From assembly GCF_000263635.1 (NCBI RefSeq), contig NZ_ADEV01000009.1, positions 1 to 64,000 of the forward strand: DNA of 64,000 bases, read 5' to 3'. Below, piece after piece: positions 1 through 9,800 of this stretch. Origin of the DNA: Gardnerella greenwoodii 00703Dmash (lineage in GTDB: Bacteria > Actinomycetota > Actinomycetes > Actinomycetales > Bifidobacteriaceae). The translations under genes and the position numbers were made by a program. The notes beneath the pieces were generated by a model. It worked only from the letters and a program-made list of their open reading frames with translations. It was not told the DNA's origin and searched no databases. Every line of letters starts with the position of its first letter. Within the stretch, counting starts at the first letter, position 1.

Positions 1-2361
1 CACGGTTATGGTTAGAGTTACGGTGCCGGTTTTTCCTGCCGAGTCGGTTACCGTGAAGGTTAGCTTATGTGTGCCAACTTCCTTCGGCTGCATGTTCTTA
101 ACAGTAAGATCCAACACTTGTTCCTGATCAGTGTCAGTGGTTTTTGAAACACTCGCACGACCTTTAAGGATATCATCAGCTTGAAGCAGATTGGCGCTCG
201 TTAATGCCTGTATATAGTTGATTTTTTCAACCTTCACATCATCTTTAGCAACAATGTGAATCTTCAGATCTTGCCCAACTGCTACAGACGATGAAGTAGC
301 AGTAGCAGTGATAGTCGGGGCCTGGGTATCCTTAGGCTTGGTAGCTTGTTTTTTATCACTGTTTTCTGAAGTTAGGTCAAATCCTGGAATTGGTATTTTA
401 CCGCCAGGTGTCGTTCCAGGCTTCTTCGTGACAGTCGTTGTTGCATACACGTCGCCTTCAGGAATTCCATCATTAACAGTAATCTCCGCTTTACCATTGT
501 TAATTGTTGTAGTAGAGCCGATTTCCTTGTTGTCTTTATCAAACAGTTTAACTGTTGTAGTAGCATCCTTAGGAATGCCGCTTCCAACAGATACTGTTAC
601 TTTCTGCCCTTTCTTTCCAGCAAGATTAGTCAGATCATTGTCGATAACTGGCTTCTGTGGTTTAACATTGATGGTTACATTTGCTGTCTTTTTAGAGTCA
701 TCGGAGTATGTTCCAATAATACTAGAGGTGAATACGCCAACTGTATCAGTTTTTGGAGTAGTGCCGTTCCAGCTTAAGGTTGGCTGTTTTTCAAGATTTT
801 CGCCATTTTTAACAGTTACAAATTTGTCAATGTCTGTCAATGGCGGTAATGGTTCACCAACGGTAGTATCAATGGTTTTACCGGTAATAGGATGTTCTTT
901 AGAAAGTTTTGGCTTTTTAGTAACTTTGACTTTAACTTTGCGTGTGGTAACGTTGCCAGAGCCGTCCTCGGAAGTAATAGTTACTTCCTTTTTATCCATG
1001 TCATTAGTAACAGTGATGTCATCACCTGATGAAAGCGGTTCGTCTTCGCTTCCAACACCTTGCTTGGTTATAGGAGTGTCCGTTAAATCAGAAATGCTAA
1101 ACTTCTCAATATAACCTTTGTCATCGGTGGTAGTGAAGCTTAGTTTATCGCCTTCCTTGAGTTTAATGGTCTTAGTTTTGTCGGAGATTTCGGTTTTGCC
1201 ATTGTAATAAATTTTTGGCGCTATGCTGTCGGTTTTATTGCGCCCTAACTTACCATCTTTGTCTTCATCGTTTTCTGGATCTCTACCAGAAATAACTGTG
1301 TATGCAGAACTTGTAGTTGCTCCCCAAGAACCGCTGTTTGCCCATGTCCATGCGTTCTGAATGTTTGCATACTTGTCGTTATAATTGTCTGCGTTTTTAT
1401 TAATGGCTTCTGGACGAAGCTTTAATTCTGCATGCATATGATACGCAACATCGTCATACGGTTTAGCAACTGTTATACCCAAACCGTAATTTTTGTTATA
1501 CTTCTTACCATTAGTATAAGCATACATTGCTTGATCTGCAGCCATTCGGCTAATGAGTGGTTCATTTTGGTTTTTATGGAAGATTTGATCTAAATCGTCA
1601 TAAAGTTTATCACCAGGATTAAGTCCTATACCTACCTGATAAGTAGCATAACGATTTTTGCCAAAATACTGATCAGTTTGTCTCATGTTAGGTACAGAGA
1701 ATGATAGGGAATTATCTTTCTCAAAAGCTTCCGGATCCTGCGAAAGAATGTGACCTTCTTTTCCTTTTTTCGGTCTGTACGCATCGTATTTAAGATTAGT
1801 AACCGTATCAGATTTATATAACCCATCGGAACCCAAGTCTGCAACTGCATATGGTACCTGCCATAAGTACCATTGCTTGTTAGATTTATCTATCATTGAC
1901 TTAGCATTGTTGTTGAAGAAAATATCAAAAACAAGATAGTCAGAGTTGTCACGTGTTTCCACATGCGCATACATAGCTGTTTTATCATTAACAGTTCTCC
2001 AACCAGAATCATATCCTTCCACGTCTGATTTTATTTCTGTCGCATCGCTGTTTCTACCGCGTAATCTTCTAAATTCAAGAATATTTGGATACTGCAACCA
2101 AGGTTTCTTGTCGCTTAGTGGAACATATTCACGATTTTGAGACTCAGAACCGGCGGCTTTCGTAAGCTTTTTAGCTGTTGCAGTGTATGTTGTTGTAGGA
2201 ATTGTGGTTGTTGGAACAGCCATGGCAGGCTGGCTGCCTAAGCAGGTTGCTGCTGTCAACAAAGCAGCCATTGTTGCTAACGGAAGAGTGTGTACTTTGT
2301 GTGCAGAACGCTTTCCAGAAGGTTTTGATGATGTGTGCTTTGAAGGGTTAACCGTTGTCAT
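1..2361 (-). CDS. Rib/alpha-like secreted surface protein (3' end outside window)
   Basis: The frame is open from an ATG at 2361 to the left edge of the window (787 codons). It is preceded by a good ribosome site (AAGGAGAT). The N-terminus has a basic stretch and then a hydrophobic export signal, with a likely cleavage after AMA at about residue 50. Residues about 60-400 form a region I cannot assign, rich in aromatic and charged residues. From about 400 on come beta-sandwich-type repeats, among them a Rib/alpha-like module (about 560-650) rich in Thr/Lys and containing NDLTNLAGKKGQKV. This matches the cell-wall adhesins of Gardnerella and bifidobacteria, which usually end in more repeats and a sortase or membrane anchor. 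That end is not visible here. The role is inferred to be surface adhesion. Confidence 0.8.
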   Translation of the reverse strand, partial: MTTVNPSKHTSSKPSGKRSAHKVHTLPLATMAALLTAATCLGSQPAMAVPTTTIPTTTYTATAKKLTKAAGSESQNREYVPLSDKKPWLQYPNILEFRRLRGRNSDATEIKSDVEGYDSGWRTVNDKTAMYAHVETRDNSDYLVFDIFFNNNAKSMIDKSNKQWYLWQVPYAVADLGSDGLYKSDTVTNLKYDAYRPKKGKEGHILSQDPEAFEKDNSLSFSVPNMRQTDQYFGKNRYATYQVGIGLNPGDKLYDDLDQIFHKNQNEPLISRMAADQAMYAYTNGKKYNKNYGLGITVAKPYDDVAYHMHAELKLRPEAINKNADNYNDKYANIQNAWTWANSGSWGATTSSAYTVISGRDPENDEDKDGKLGRNKTDSIAPKIYYNGKTEISDKTKTIKLKEGDKLSFTTTDDKGYIEKFSISDLTDTPITKQGVGSEDEPLSSGDDITVTNDMDKKEVTITSEDGSGNVTTRKVKVKVTKKPKLSKEHPITGKTIDTTVGEPLPPLTDIDKFVTVKNGENLEKQPTLSWNGTTPKTDTVGVFTSSIIGTYSDDSKKTANVTINVKPQKPVIDNDLTNLAGKKGQKVTVSVGSGIPKDATTTVKLFDKDNKEIGSTTTINNGKAEITVNDGIPEGDVYATTTVTKKPGTTPGGKIPIPGFDLTSENSDKKQATKPKDTQAPTITATATSSSVAVGQDLKIHIVAKDDVKVEKINYIQALTSANLLQADDILKGRASVSKTTDTDQEQVLDLTVKNMQPKEVGTHKLTFTVTDSAGKTGTVTLTITV

Positions 2362-3043
2362 AACAATCTCCTTAATTTTCCCTAATCTTTAATGAATTTT
2401 TTTAAACAAATAAATAGAACGAATTCTATGACAAATCTCTCCAATGCCAGTAATAAAGCTCTCTATTTAAACGGGTACATTTAAAATTCTATCATTTTTT
2501 GTTATTTTCCATAATATTTTTCAGTTTGAACTTAGTTTAGACTGTAAAATTTCCTACGGGGGGGGGTGAACTAAATGAAAATTTTTTGCAAAATGTTATA
2601 ATAATATAATTTTTAATAAAATTTCTTATTATTTTCGTAATCTGTAATACGTCTTATGGTGTGTCGCAGATATGTGATTGGGTAATTTCTAAACAAATGT
2701 TGTAGTTTATTACCTCACTATAATTTTGATACTAAATCGTTTAGTGCTTTGTCGAATTCAGACATTTTGTTTTCTTGATTAAAGATAAAGAGCAAGAAAT
2801 CAGGCTCAAAACGTTCGAAAGAGCTGCGTCAAATAAGCGATGCTCAAAGTTAGCAAATAGCTATTATTTAAGTATTGTCAAAGTATTTTATGTGATTTTC
2901 TGTGAGTGTTCACAAAACGCCGTATAAATGCATTATGCGGTCACAATACATTGATACACTAGAGAAATGAATTGAGTTCTTTATTGTTTTTATTGCTAAA
3001 GCGCTCATGAAAAAGTAAACAGAAATAGAAATAGGTAGGCATT
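2362..3043. other. Long AT-rich divergent intergenic region
   Basis: About 680 bases between the surface-protein gene (minus) and pyk (plus). It holds the G9 tract and must contain both promoters. A half-site pair TGTGA-N4-TCACA lies at 2901-2914, about 130 nt upstream of pyk. It resembles an operator but is too short to assign. I see no small gene in it. Confidence 0.5.
2558..2566. repeat. Homopolymeric G9 (C9) tract
   Basis: Nine consecutive G on the plus strand, in otherwise very AT-rich intergenic DNA, about 200 nt upstream of the surface-protein ATG at 2361 and about 480 nt upstream of pyk. Such tracts are classic slipped-strand (phase-variation) sites. No clear promoter spacing around it could be established. 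Confidence 0.6.
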
Positions 3044-4483
3044 ATGCGTAAAGCCAAAATTGTTGATACCATTGGTCCAGCTACAGAATCGTTGGAAGGT
3101 ATTACCAAGCTTGTTGAAGCTGGTATGGATGTTGCTCGTTTGAACCGTTCTCACGGCACTCCTGAAGATCATTTGCGCGTTTACAACAATGTTCGTGCAG
3201 CTTCCAAGTCCACTGGCCGCAATGTTGCTGCTCTTGTTGATTTGCAGGGTCCAAAGATTCGCTGTGGTTGGTTCAAGAAGAACGCTGATGGTGAAGATAA
3301 GGTTTATTTGGAAGAAGGCCAGGAGTTCATCATTACTACTGATGATGTTGAAGGCGACGAGCATCGCACTTCCACAACCTTCAAGGGCTTGCCAGGAGAT
3401 TGCCACGCAGGCGATCCAATCCTTATTGATGATGGTAAGGTTCGCCTTGAGGTAACCAAGGTAGAAGGTAACGACGTTCACACTAAGGTTATTGTTGCTG
3501 GCCCAGTTTCCAGCCACAAGGGCATTAATCTTCCAGGCGTTGCAGTTTCTCTTCCAGCTTTGACTGAAAAAGATGAGTCTGATCTTCGTTGGGCTATTCG
3601 CACTGGCGCTGACATTATTGCTATGTCCTTCGTGCGTTTTGCTACCGATATTGATCGCGCTCACGAAATCATGGACGAAGAAGGTCGTCGTATTCCAATC
3701 GTTGCTAAGATTGAAAAGCCACAGGCTGTTGAAAACTTGGAAGAGATTGTTAAGACCTTCGACGGCATTATGGTTGCTCGTGGCGACATGGCTGTGGAAA
3801 TGCCTCTTGAAGAGGTTCCACTCGTTACCAAGCGCTGCATTGAGCTTTCTCGCCGTTACGCAAAGCCAGTTATCGTTGCTACTGAAGTTCTTGGCACAAT
3901 GGTTAACTCTCCAGTACCAACTCGTGCAGAAGCTTCTGATTGCGCTAACGCTGTTCTCGATGGTGCTGACGCAACAATGACTTCTAACGAAACTGCTGTC
4001 GGCAAGTATCCAGATGTTACCGTAAAGACTATGTCTCGCATTTCTCAGTATGCTACCGAGAATGGCTATGATCGTATTCCTGCTGTTGAGCTTGATATGT
4101 CTAGCACCGGCGCAGTTTCTTCTGCAGCTGTTGATTTGGCAGATAAGCTTAACGCTAAGGCTATTGTTGCCTACACTCAGACTGGTCGCACGGTTCATCG
4201 TATTTCCCGCGAACGCCCAACCGCTCCAATCTACGGCTTGACCAACAATGAGCACACTTATCACTGGTTGGCTTTGAGCTGGGGTACTGAAGGATTCTTG
4301 ATTAGTGAAGATTATCACGATATGAATCGTCGCGATTTGATGATTTTCACCGACAAGGTTCTTCGTGAGGCTGGTAAGGTTTCAGATGGTGACCAGATTG
4401 TTATCTTGAGCACTGCTCAGGGTGAGCGTCAGGCTGGCCGTACTGACTCCATCTACGTTCACACAGTTGGTGCTTGCGACTAA
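3044..4483 (+). CDS. pyk: Pyruvate kinase
   Basis: Transfers phosphate from phosphoenolpyruvate to ADP, the last ATP-forming step of glycolysis and of the lower bifid shunt; cytoplasmic. The 479-residue length is normal for the family. Family motifs are in order: an N-terminal KIVDTIGPA, RLNRSHG, LQGPKIR, the active-site VAKIEKP with its catalytic lysine, and ARGDMAVEMP. The conserved helix reads PTRAEASDCANAVLDGADA followed by TSNETAVGKYP. Several positions depart from the common consensus (RLNRSHG for RLNFSHG, ATEVLGTM for ATQMLESM), which I recall as the usual bifidobacterial form. Codons are biased towards a preferred set, as in a highly expressed gene. The start follows AGGTAGG. It stands alone between the surface protein and a tRNA gene. 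Confidence 0.95.
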   Translation: MRKAKIVDTIGPATESLEGITKLVEAGMDVARLNRSHGTPEDHLRVYNNVRAASKSTGRNVAALVDLQGPKIRCGWFKKNADGEDKVYLEEGQEFIITTDDVEGDEHRTSTTFKGLPGDCHAGDPILIDDGKVRLEVTKVEGNDVHTKVIVAGPVSSHKGINLPGVAVSLPALTEKDESDLRWAIRTGADIIAMSFVRFATDIDRAHEIMDEEGRRIPIVAKIEKPQAVENLEEIVKTFDGIMVARGDMAVEMPLEEVPLVTKRCIELSRRYAKPVIVATEVLGTMVNSPVPTRAEASDCANAVLDGADATMTSNETAVGKYPDVTVKTMSRISQYATENGYDRIPAVELDMSSTGAVSSAAVDLADKLNAKAIVAYTQTGRTVHRISRERPTAPIYGLTNNEHTYHWLALSWGTEGFLISEDYHDMNRRDLMIFTDKVLREAGKVSDGDQIVILSTAQGERQAGRTDSIYVHTVGACD

Positions 4484-4585
4484 TATTATGCGGTTTTACA
4501 CATGCGTTTAGTATGATTTAATTTTTAATTATTTACTTGCGTATGTGTAAGACATATAACGTGTAACGTATAAGTTGTGACTTGT

Positions 4586-4619
4586 AATGCGCGCTTCCTA
4601 TCTGTAGGTTGCGCGCATT
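4586..4619 (+). terminator. Hairpin downstream of pyk
   Basis: Perfect 9-bp stem AATGCGCGC/GCGCGCATT with a 16-nt loop, about 100 nt past the pyk stop. The following sequence is only moderately T-rich. Confidence 0.5.
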
Positions 4620-4676
4620 GCTTGTATTTAATCGCAATTATTCAATATTGCGACACGCGCAAAACGCCTTAACTAT

Positions 4677-4704
4677 TTGCATGCAGCTTAAAGTGTGCTA
4701 TAGT
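4677..4704 (+). promoter_or_regulatory. Promoter of tRNA-Leu(CAA)
   Basis: -35 TTGCAT, 16-nt spacer, -10 TATAGT. The predicted transcription start is about 30 nt before the tRNA gene. Confidence 0.6.
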
Positions 4705-4739
4705 CAACAAGTCGCAAAAAATTGCGAAAAATTGAAGAT

Positions 4740-4813
4740 GCCCCTGTATCCCAATTGGTAGAGGAAACAGCCTCAAAATCTGTGCAGTGTGAGTTCGAGT
4801 CTCACCGGGGGCA
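4740..4813 (+). tRNA. tRNA-Leu (anticodon CAA), short variable loop
   Basis: A 74-nt cloverleaf. The acceptor stem is GCCCCTG/CGGGGGC with discriminator A. The D loop contains TTGGTAGA. The anticodon loop is CTCAAAA, giving CAA. The variable loop is GCAGT, and the T arm is GTGAG-TTCGAGT-CTCAC. CCA is not encoded. The short variable loop is odd, because bacterial leucine tRNAs normally carry a long variable arm; tRNA-Leu(GAG) at 41164 in this window does. The call rests on the anticodon. Confidence 0.85.
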
Positions 4814-4820
4814 CGTGCAC

Positions 4821-4856
4821 AACGTCACTTAGCTTGCTGAGTGACGTTTTTTATTT
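4821..4856 (+). terminator. Intrinsic terminator of tRNA-Leu(CAA)
   Basis: Perfect 9-bp stem AACGTCACT/AGTGACGTT with loop TAGCTTGCTG, running into a T-rich tail. Confidence 0.85.
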
Positions 4857-4866
4857 CGTTTTAATA

Positions 4867-4894
4867 TTTAGACATAAGTAATAAAGCGTATAAT
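4867..4894 (+). promoter_or_regulatory. Promoter of the alpha-amylase gene
   Basis: TTTAGA, 16-nt spacer, perfect TATAAT. It lies 63 nt before the chosen ATG at 4958. Confidence 0.55.
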
Positions 4895-4957
4895 AATAAA
4901 AGCATTTTCGCACAATAAAACAATGAATGTGCTGTACGTGATGTGAAAGGAACAAAG

Positions 4958-6625
4958 ATGATCCGCAGTGCAAAATTGCAACTAGGCAAGCGTAAAAAAA
5001 GTAATTATTCTGGCGAATTAATCAATAATTGCAAGCGCAATTTAATGTTTGTATTTGCGTCATTCGCTGCTGTAGCAACAATATTAATGTGTGTGTTTAC
5101 CATTGTTCCAAACTCTTCGGCATTTGCTTCAACTAAATCAACAAACGGCCTTCCACAAAAAGGCGTTATTGTTACCGCTTTTCAGCAAAACTGGAGGAGT
5201 ATTGCCAAGGAGTGCAAAGAAACGTACGGTCCTGAAGGTGTTAAGTACGTTCAAGTGTCTCCTCCGGAGGATCATATTAAAGGCAAAGCGTGGTGGACTT
5301 CTTACCAGCCTGTTAGTTACAATCTAAATTCTAAGCTTGGTACTGAAGCTGAGTTTAAGAATATGATTACTACGTGTAAAGCTGCGAAGGTTGGAATTAT
5401 TGTTGACGCTGTTATTAACCACATGACTGGTGCTGACAATAAAGATACTGTGGGAGTTGGCGGCAGTAAGTATGATGCGGCGAATCAGAGTTATCCAGAT
5501 GCTGGTTACACGAAAGATGATTTTCACCAAATAGATAAAGATATTTACACATATAAGGATGCGCAAGTAGTTTGGAATTATCGTTTAGTTGGTTTGCTTG
5601 ATTTGGATACTTCTAAGCCTCATGTGCAGCAAACTCTTGGTAATTATTTTGCAAAATTGCTAAAAATGGGTGTATCTGGCTTCCGTGTGGACGCTGTAAA
5701 GCATATTGCTCCAAACGAGATGAAAGCTATTAAGAAGGCTGCATCTGAGGCTAGTGGTGTTAAGCCTGAAAACATTTGGTGGATGCAGGAAACAATTGGG
5801 GATAGCAATGGTGCGAAAGAAAATCAGCCAGATAAGTATGTTGGAACTGGTGAAGTAGACGAGTTTGAGTACTCGTACCGTTTGCGAAATTATTTCTCTG
5901 GTTCAATCGACAATTTGAAGCATATTACAGATGGTCTTATTCCTAATAAGAGTGCTGCTATTTTTGTTACAAATTGGGATACTGAGCGAGATAATGCCAC
6001 AAGCGTTCTTACTTACAAAGATGGCAAATTATATGAGCTTGCGAACGCTTTTATGCTTAGCTATCCGTATGGTACGCCAAATATTTATTCCGGATACAAG
6101 TTTAGTGAGCGTGACGAAGGTGCGCCTTTTGCAACTGAAACGTCTGTTCCAGATGCAAGCTGTGGCAAGGATTCAAAGTGGCAGTGCACTCAACGCTGGA
6201 CTTCAATTCGAGGCATGATTGGTTTCTATAATGCTGTTAAAGGCACGAAAGTAACTAAGTGGCAGGATGATGAAAGCAATAATATTGCTTTTAGCCGCGG
6301 AAATAAGGGTTTCTTCGCTATTAATAATGACGATAAGCAAAATAATGTTAGTTACAATACTGATTTGCCAGATGGCGAGTATTGCAATGTTTATGCATCA
6401 AAGAATTGCGAAAAAACTGTAACTGTTAGTGGAGGAAAGGTTGAAACAACTATTCCTTCTCATTCTGCTGTAGCTTTGCATATTAAGGCTGTGAAGCACT
6501 TTGGTAGCAATTCTGCAATTAATAAAATACTTCTGGTATTTGTTGCTATTTTTGTAGCTTTGGTTGTTACTTTGGTTTTGCGATTTAAAAAAGACAAAGC
6601 TGATGTTGAAAGTGCAGCTAAGTAG
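4958..6625 (+). CDS. Membrane-anchored extracellular alpha-amylase (GH13_32-like)
   Basis: Endo-hydrolysis of alpha-1,4 links in starch or glycogen outside the cell. A GTG at 4943 is in frame, but AAAGGA is well placed for the ATG at 4958, giving 555 residues. A basic N-terminus and a signal helix (about 29-50) lead into one GH13 domain (about 65-510). A C-terminal membrane helix (about 520-545) with a Lys-rich tail anchors it. Catalytic residues visible are D245 (GFRVDAVKH), E278 (WWMQETIG) and D341. Region I is DAVINHM. Region IV reads FVTNWDTER, with Trp where GH13 enzymes normally have His before the Asp. The gene is a paralogue of the N-terminal half of the next gene. No carbohydrate-binding module and no LPXTG are present. 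Confidence 0.9.
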   Translation: MIRSAKLQLGKRKKSNYSGELINNCKRNLMFVFASFAAVATILMCVFTIVPNSSAFASTKSTNGLPQKGVIVTAFQQNWRSIAKECKETYGPEGVKYVQVSPPEDHIKGKAWWTSYQPVSYNLNSKLGTEAEFKNMITTCKAAKVGIIVDAVINHMTGADNKDTVGVGGSKYDAANQSYPDAGYTKDDFHQIDKDIYTYKDAQVVWNYRLVGLLDLDTSKPHVQQTLGNYFAKLLKMGVSGFRVDAVKHIAPNEMKAIKKAASEASGVKPENIWWMQETIGDSNGAKENQPDKYVGTGEVDEFEYSYRLRNYFSGSIDNLKHITDGLIPNKSAAIFVTNWDTERDNATSVLTYKDGKLYELANAFMLSYPYGTPNIYSGYKFSERDEGAPFATETSVPDASCGKDSKWQCTQRWTSIRGMIGFYNAVKGTKVTKWQDDESNNIAFSRGNKGFFAINNDDKQNNVSYNTDLPDGEYCNVYASKNCEKTVTVSGGKVETTIPSHSAVALHIKAVKHFGSNSAINKILLVFVAIFVALVVTLVLRFKKDKADVESAAK

Positions 6626-6679
6626 TACCAACACAACTGCAGTTTTTAATTGTTTATTGCAATATTGTCAATATGTCGG

Positions 6680-6688
6680 TGATATAAT
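6680..6688 (+). promoter_or_regulatory. Extended -10 promoter of the amylopullulanase gene
   Basis: TGATATAAT, an extended -10 element, about 130 nt before the start codon. No -35 box at normal spacing is convincing, as is usual for extended -10 promoters. Confidence 0.5.
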
Positions 6689-6715
6689 TGCCTCCGCTTA
6701 TATGCGCATTTATGC

Positions 6716-6744
6716 GTGGCTAGCAACATAGCCGTACTAGCCAC
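6716..6744 (+). other. 5'-leader hairpin of the amylopullulanase mRNA
   Basis: Perfect 8-bp stem GTGGCTAG/CTAGCCAC with a 13-nt loop, between the -10 element and the start codon. There is no T-run, so it is not an intrinsic terminator. Its role is unknown; mRNA stability or protein binding is possible. Confidence 0.4.
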
Positions 6745-6815
6745 CGTTTGCGTATTTAAGCTATTAGTGCGTCCAAAGAAGAAACGCGCTAATGCCAACG
6801 GAGGAAAGGAAACTG

Positions 6816-9800
6816 ATGAGTCATCGTCGACACTTTGCATCGAAGATGGTTGCTGTTGTTGCGTCTGTTGCAATGCTTGTAACTGGTTTTGCTGTTACAA
6901 TTAGCGCAAACGCTGCGACTAGCGGGGAGTCTAGCAATAGCAAAGAAACTTCTTCGAATGTAACTCTTAAAGGTAAAGGTGTTATTGTTACTGCATTCCA
7001 GCAGAATTGGAAGAGTATTGCTCAAGAATGCGAACAAACGTATGGTCCTGAAGGTGTGAAGTATGTGCAAATTTCGCCTTCTCAGGATCATATTAAAGGT
7101 AAAGCTTGGTGGACTTCGTATCAGCCTGTGAGCTATAAGCTTGATTCTAAACTTGGCACTGAAGCTGAGTTTAAAGATATGATTAAAACTTGCAAGGCAA
7201 AGGGCGTGGGGATTATTGCAGATGCTGTAATTAATCACATGGCTGGCGCTGATAATAAAGATAAAGTCGGTGTTGGTGGAAGTAAGTATGATGTGTCTAC
7301 TCAGACTTTTGAAGATGCTGGATATAAAAAGGATGATTTCCATCAAGATAATAGGAATATTGAGCATTATAACAATGCGGAGGAAGTGTGGAATCGCAGG
7401 CTTGTAGGCTTACTTGATTTGGATACTTCTAAGCCGCATGTTCAGCAAGTTTTAGGTAAGTATTTTGCAGATTTGTTGAAGCTTGGTGTTGCTGGTTTTC
7501 GTGTGGATGCTGTAAAACATATTTCTACAGAAGATATGAGGGGCATTAAAGCTTCTGCTATAAAGCAATACAACGAAAGTGTTGAAGATAGCAAAAAGAT
7601 TAATGACATCTGGTGGATGCAGGAAACTATTGGCAATCCTTCAGAAGCTCAACAAATTCAGCCAGCTGCGCATTTGAATGAAGGCGAAGTTAACGAGTTT
7701 GGCTACTCTTACCAGCTTATGCAAAGTTTCAAAGGCTCGCTGATGAAGGCAAGCAAGCCTCTGAACAAAATTCAAGACGGAATGGTTAAGAGCGATAAAG
7801 CTGCTATTTTCGTTACGAACTGGGATACAGAGCGCGGTAACAGCGTGCTTACGTATAAGGACGGTCGTCGTTACACTTTAGCAAACGCTTTCATGCTCGC
7901 GTGGCCATACGGCACTCCAAACGTGTATTCCGGATACAAGTTCGATAAGAATGATGATGGTGCTCCTGGTGCAACTGAAACGTCTATTCCGGAAGTAACT
8001 TGTGGTGCTAATTCAAAGTGGCAGTGCACTCAGCGTTGGACTTCTATTCGCGGAATGATTGGATTCTACAATGCTGTTCAAGGTGCGAAAGTCACAAATT
8101 GGCAGGATGATGGCGATAACAACATTGCTTTTAGCCGCGAAAAGAAGGGCTTCTTAGCAATCAACAATTCGCTTGACGAAAAAGAAGTTTCTTATAAGAC
8201 TGATTTGCCTGATGGTGAGTACTGCAATGTGTATGCTGCAGGTGACTGCTCTAAGACTGTTAAAGTTGAAAAAGGTGAAGTTAAAACCAAGATTGGCGCT
8301 CGCGAAGCAGTAGTATTGCACGTTGATGCAACAAAAGCTAATCATCCAAAAGGCTCTGCCACTGATCCATCTGATCCTAAATATGGTGAAGAAAAGCCTG
8401 ATGCAGGTATGCCAGAAGATCCTACAACAACTATTTACTTTAAGCCAGATGAAAAGTTTAAAGATAAAAAAGTATATGTTCATTACGGCATAGGCTCAAG
8501 CTGGACTCAAGCTCCTGGCGATGAGATGAAGAAGGCTTGCGATGGTTGGTATAAGAAGACAATTAGAACCAATGGCAAAGCTTATGAAGCAGTGTTTAAC
8601 GATGGCAATGGTTACTGGTATCACGAAGGAGATAATAATAACTTTAAGATTCCAGCTCACACTGATTCGTATGTAGCTCAAGATCACAAGGGTAGCGTTG
8701 GAGTAAATCCTTGCCCAGTAGCATATAATCCAAAGACCACTGTTCGCATCCACTACGCACAAAAAGTGAGTGATACTCGCAATATTGGCGTTTATTTGTG
8801 GGGCAAAGACAAGGATGGTAAAGATTTACCTGGAGCTTGGCATGAGTTCAATGGCAGTGATAAATTCGGCAAAGTTTTTGAAACTACGGTTGATGGTTCT
8901 TTTGAAAACAAGTCACTTTCCTTTATTACTACTACAAAAGATTGGAATAAAGACGGTGGCGATCGTGCTATTGAAAACTGCGCAAGTGGTCTTGCTGAAG
9001 CTTGGGTAACAGGCGGAACGGGTACTACGCAGTTTGCTGCTCCAGACAATCTTAAGAAGAAGCCAAAAGAGCTAAAGGTAACAGTTCATTATCGCAGGAA
9101 TGCTGGCGATTATGAAGGCTGGAACATGTGGACTTGGAATGACGGAACCGGTGGTACTGCTCGTTACTTCACTTCGCATGACGATTATGGCAAAGTTGCA
9201 ACCTTCACTGCTAAGAATGATGCTGGTATTGACAGTGTTGGTTTCAAAGTTAGAAAGTCTACGCCAAATAATGCTTGGGATAAACAAGATCCTAGCGATC
9301 GCAGTATTCCAAACAACGCGATTAAGCTAGATCCAAATGATCCAAACAAGGGTAGCGTTGAAGTCTGGTTAATGCAAGATGACATGACAGTATACTTAAA
9401 CGCTACTATGCCACAACTTACAGCTCACGTAATGTCTGCTGATATTGCTGGCTTAAAGAAGTTAGCTGTAAAAGTATCTGGTGACGTGTCTTCTGTAAAA
9501 GACTCTGACGTAACGCTTTTGGATGCTAGTGAAAATCCTGCCAAGACTGTTGAGCTTAATTCTGTTAAAGCTAATGGTTCAGAGATTACTATTGAAACCA
9601 AGAATGAACTTAATATTAAACATAAGTATGAGTTGAGTATTAAGGGATTAGCTAAAGATATTAAGCTTTCTGCTTCCTCAAAAACTGGTGCTAGTGTAAT
9701 TCGTACCGATGAATTCGATAAGAAATATGCTTATACTGGCGATGATTTAGGTGCTGTGTATTCTGCTTCTTCAACTACTTTCAAGCTTTGGGCTCCAACA

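Noticed and set aside
308-1114. Plus-strand 268-codon frame with hydrophobic translation
   Set aside because: It lies opposite the Rib-like gene, whose minus frame is open from 2361 to the window edge with a signal peptide and repeats.
2901-2914. TGTGA-N4-TCACA as a CRP-type site before pyk
   Set aside because: The spacing is two bases shorter than the CRP consensus and a single match is not significant; mentioned only as a possible half-site pair.
3005-4318. Minus-strand 437-codon frame opposite pyk
   Set aside because: Antisense shadow of a highly expressed, codon-biased gene; its translation has no recognisable family features.
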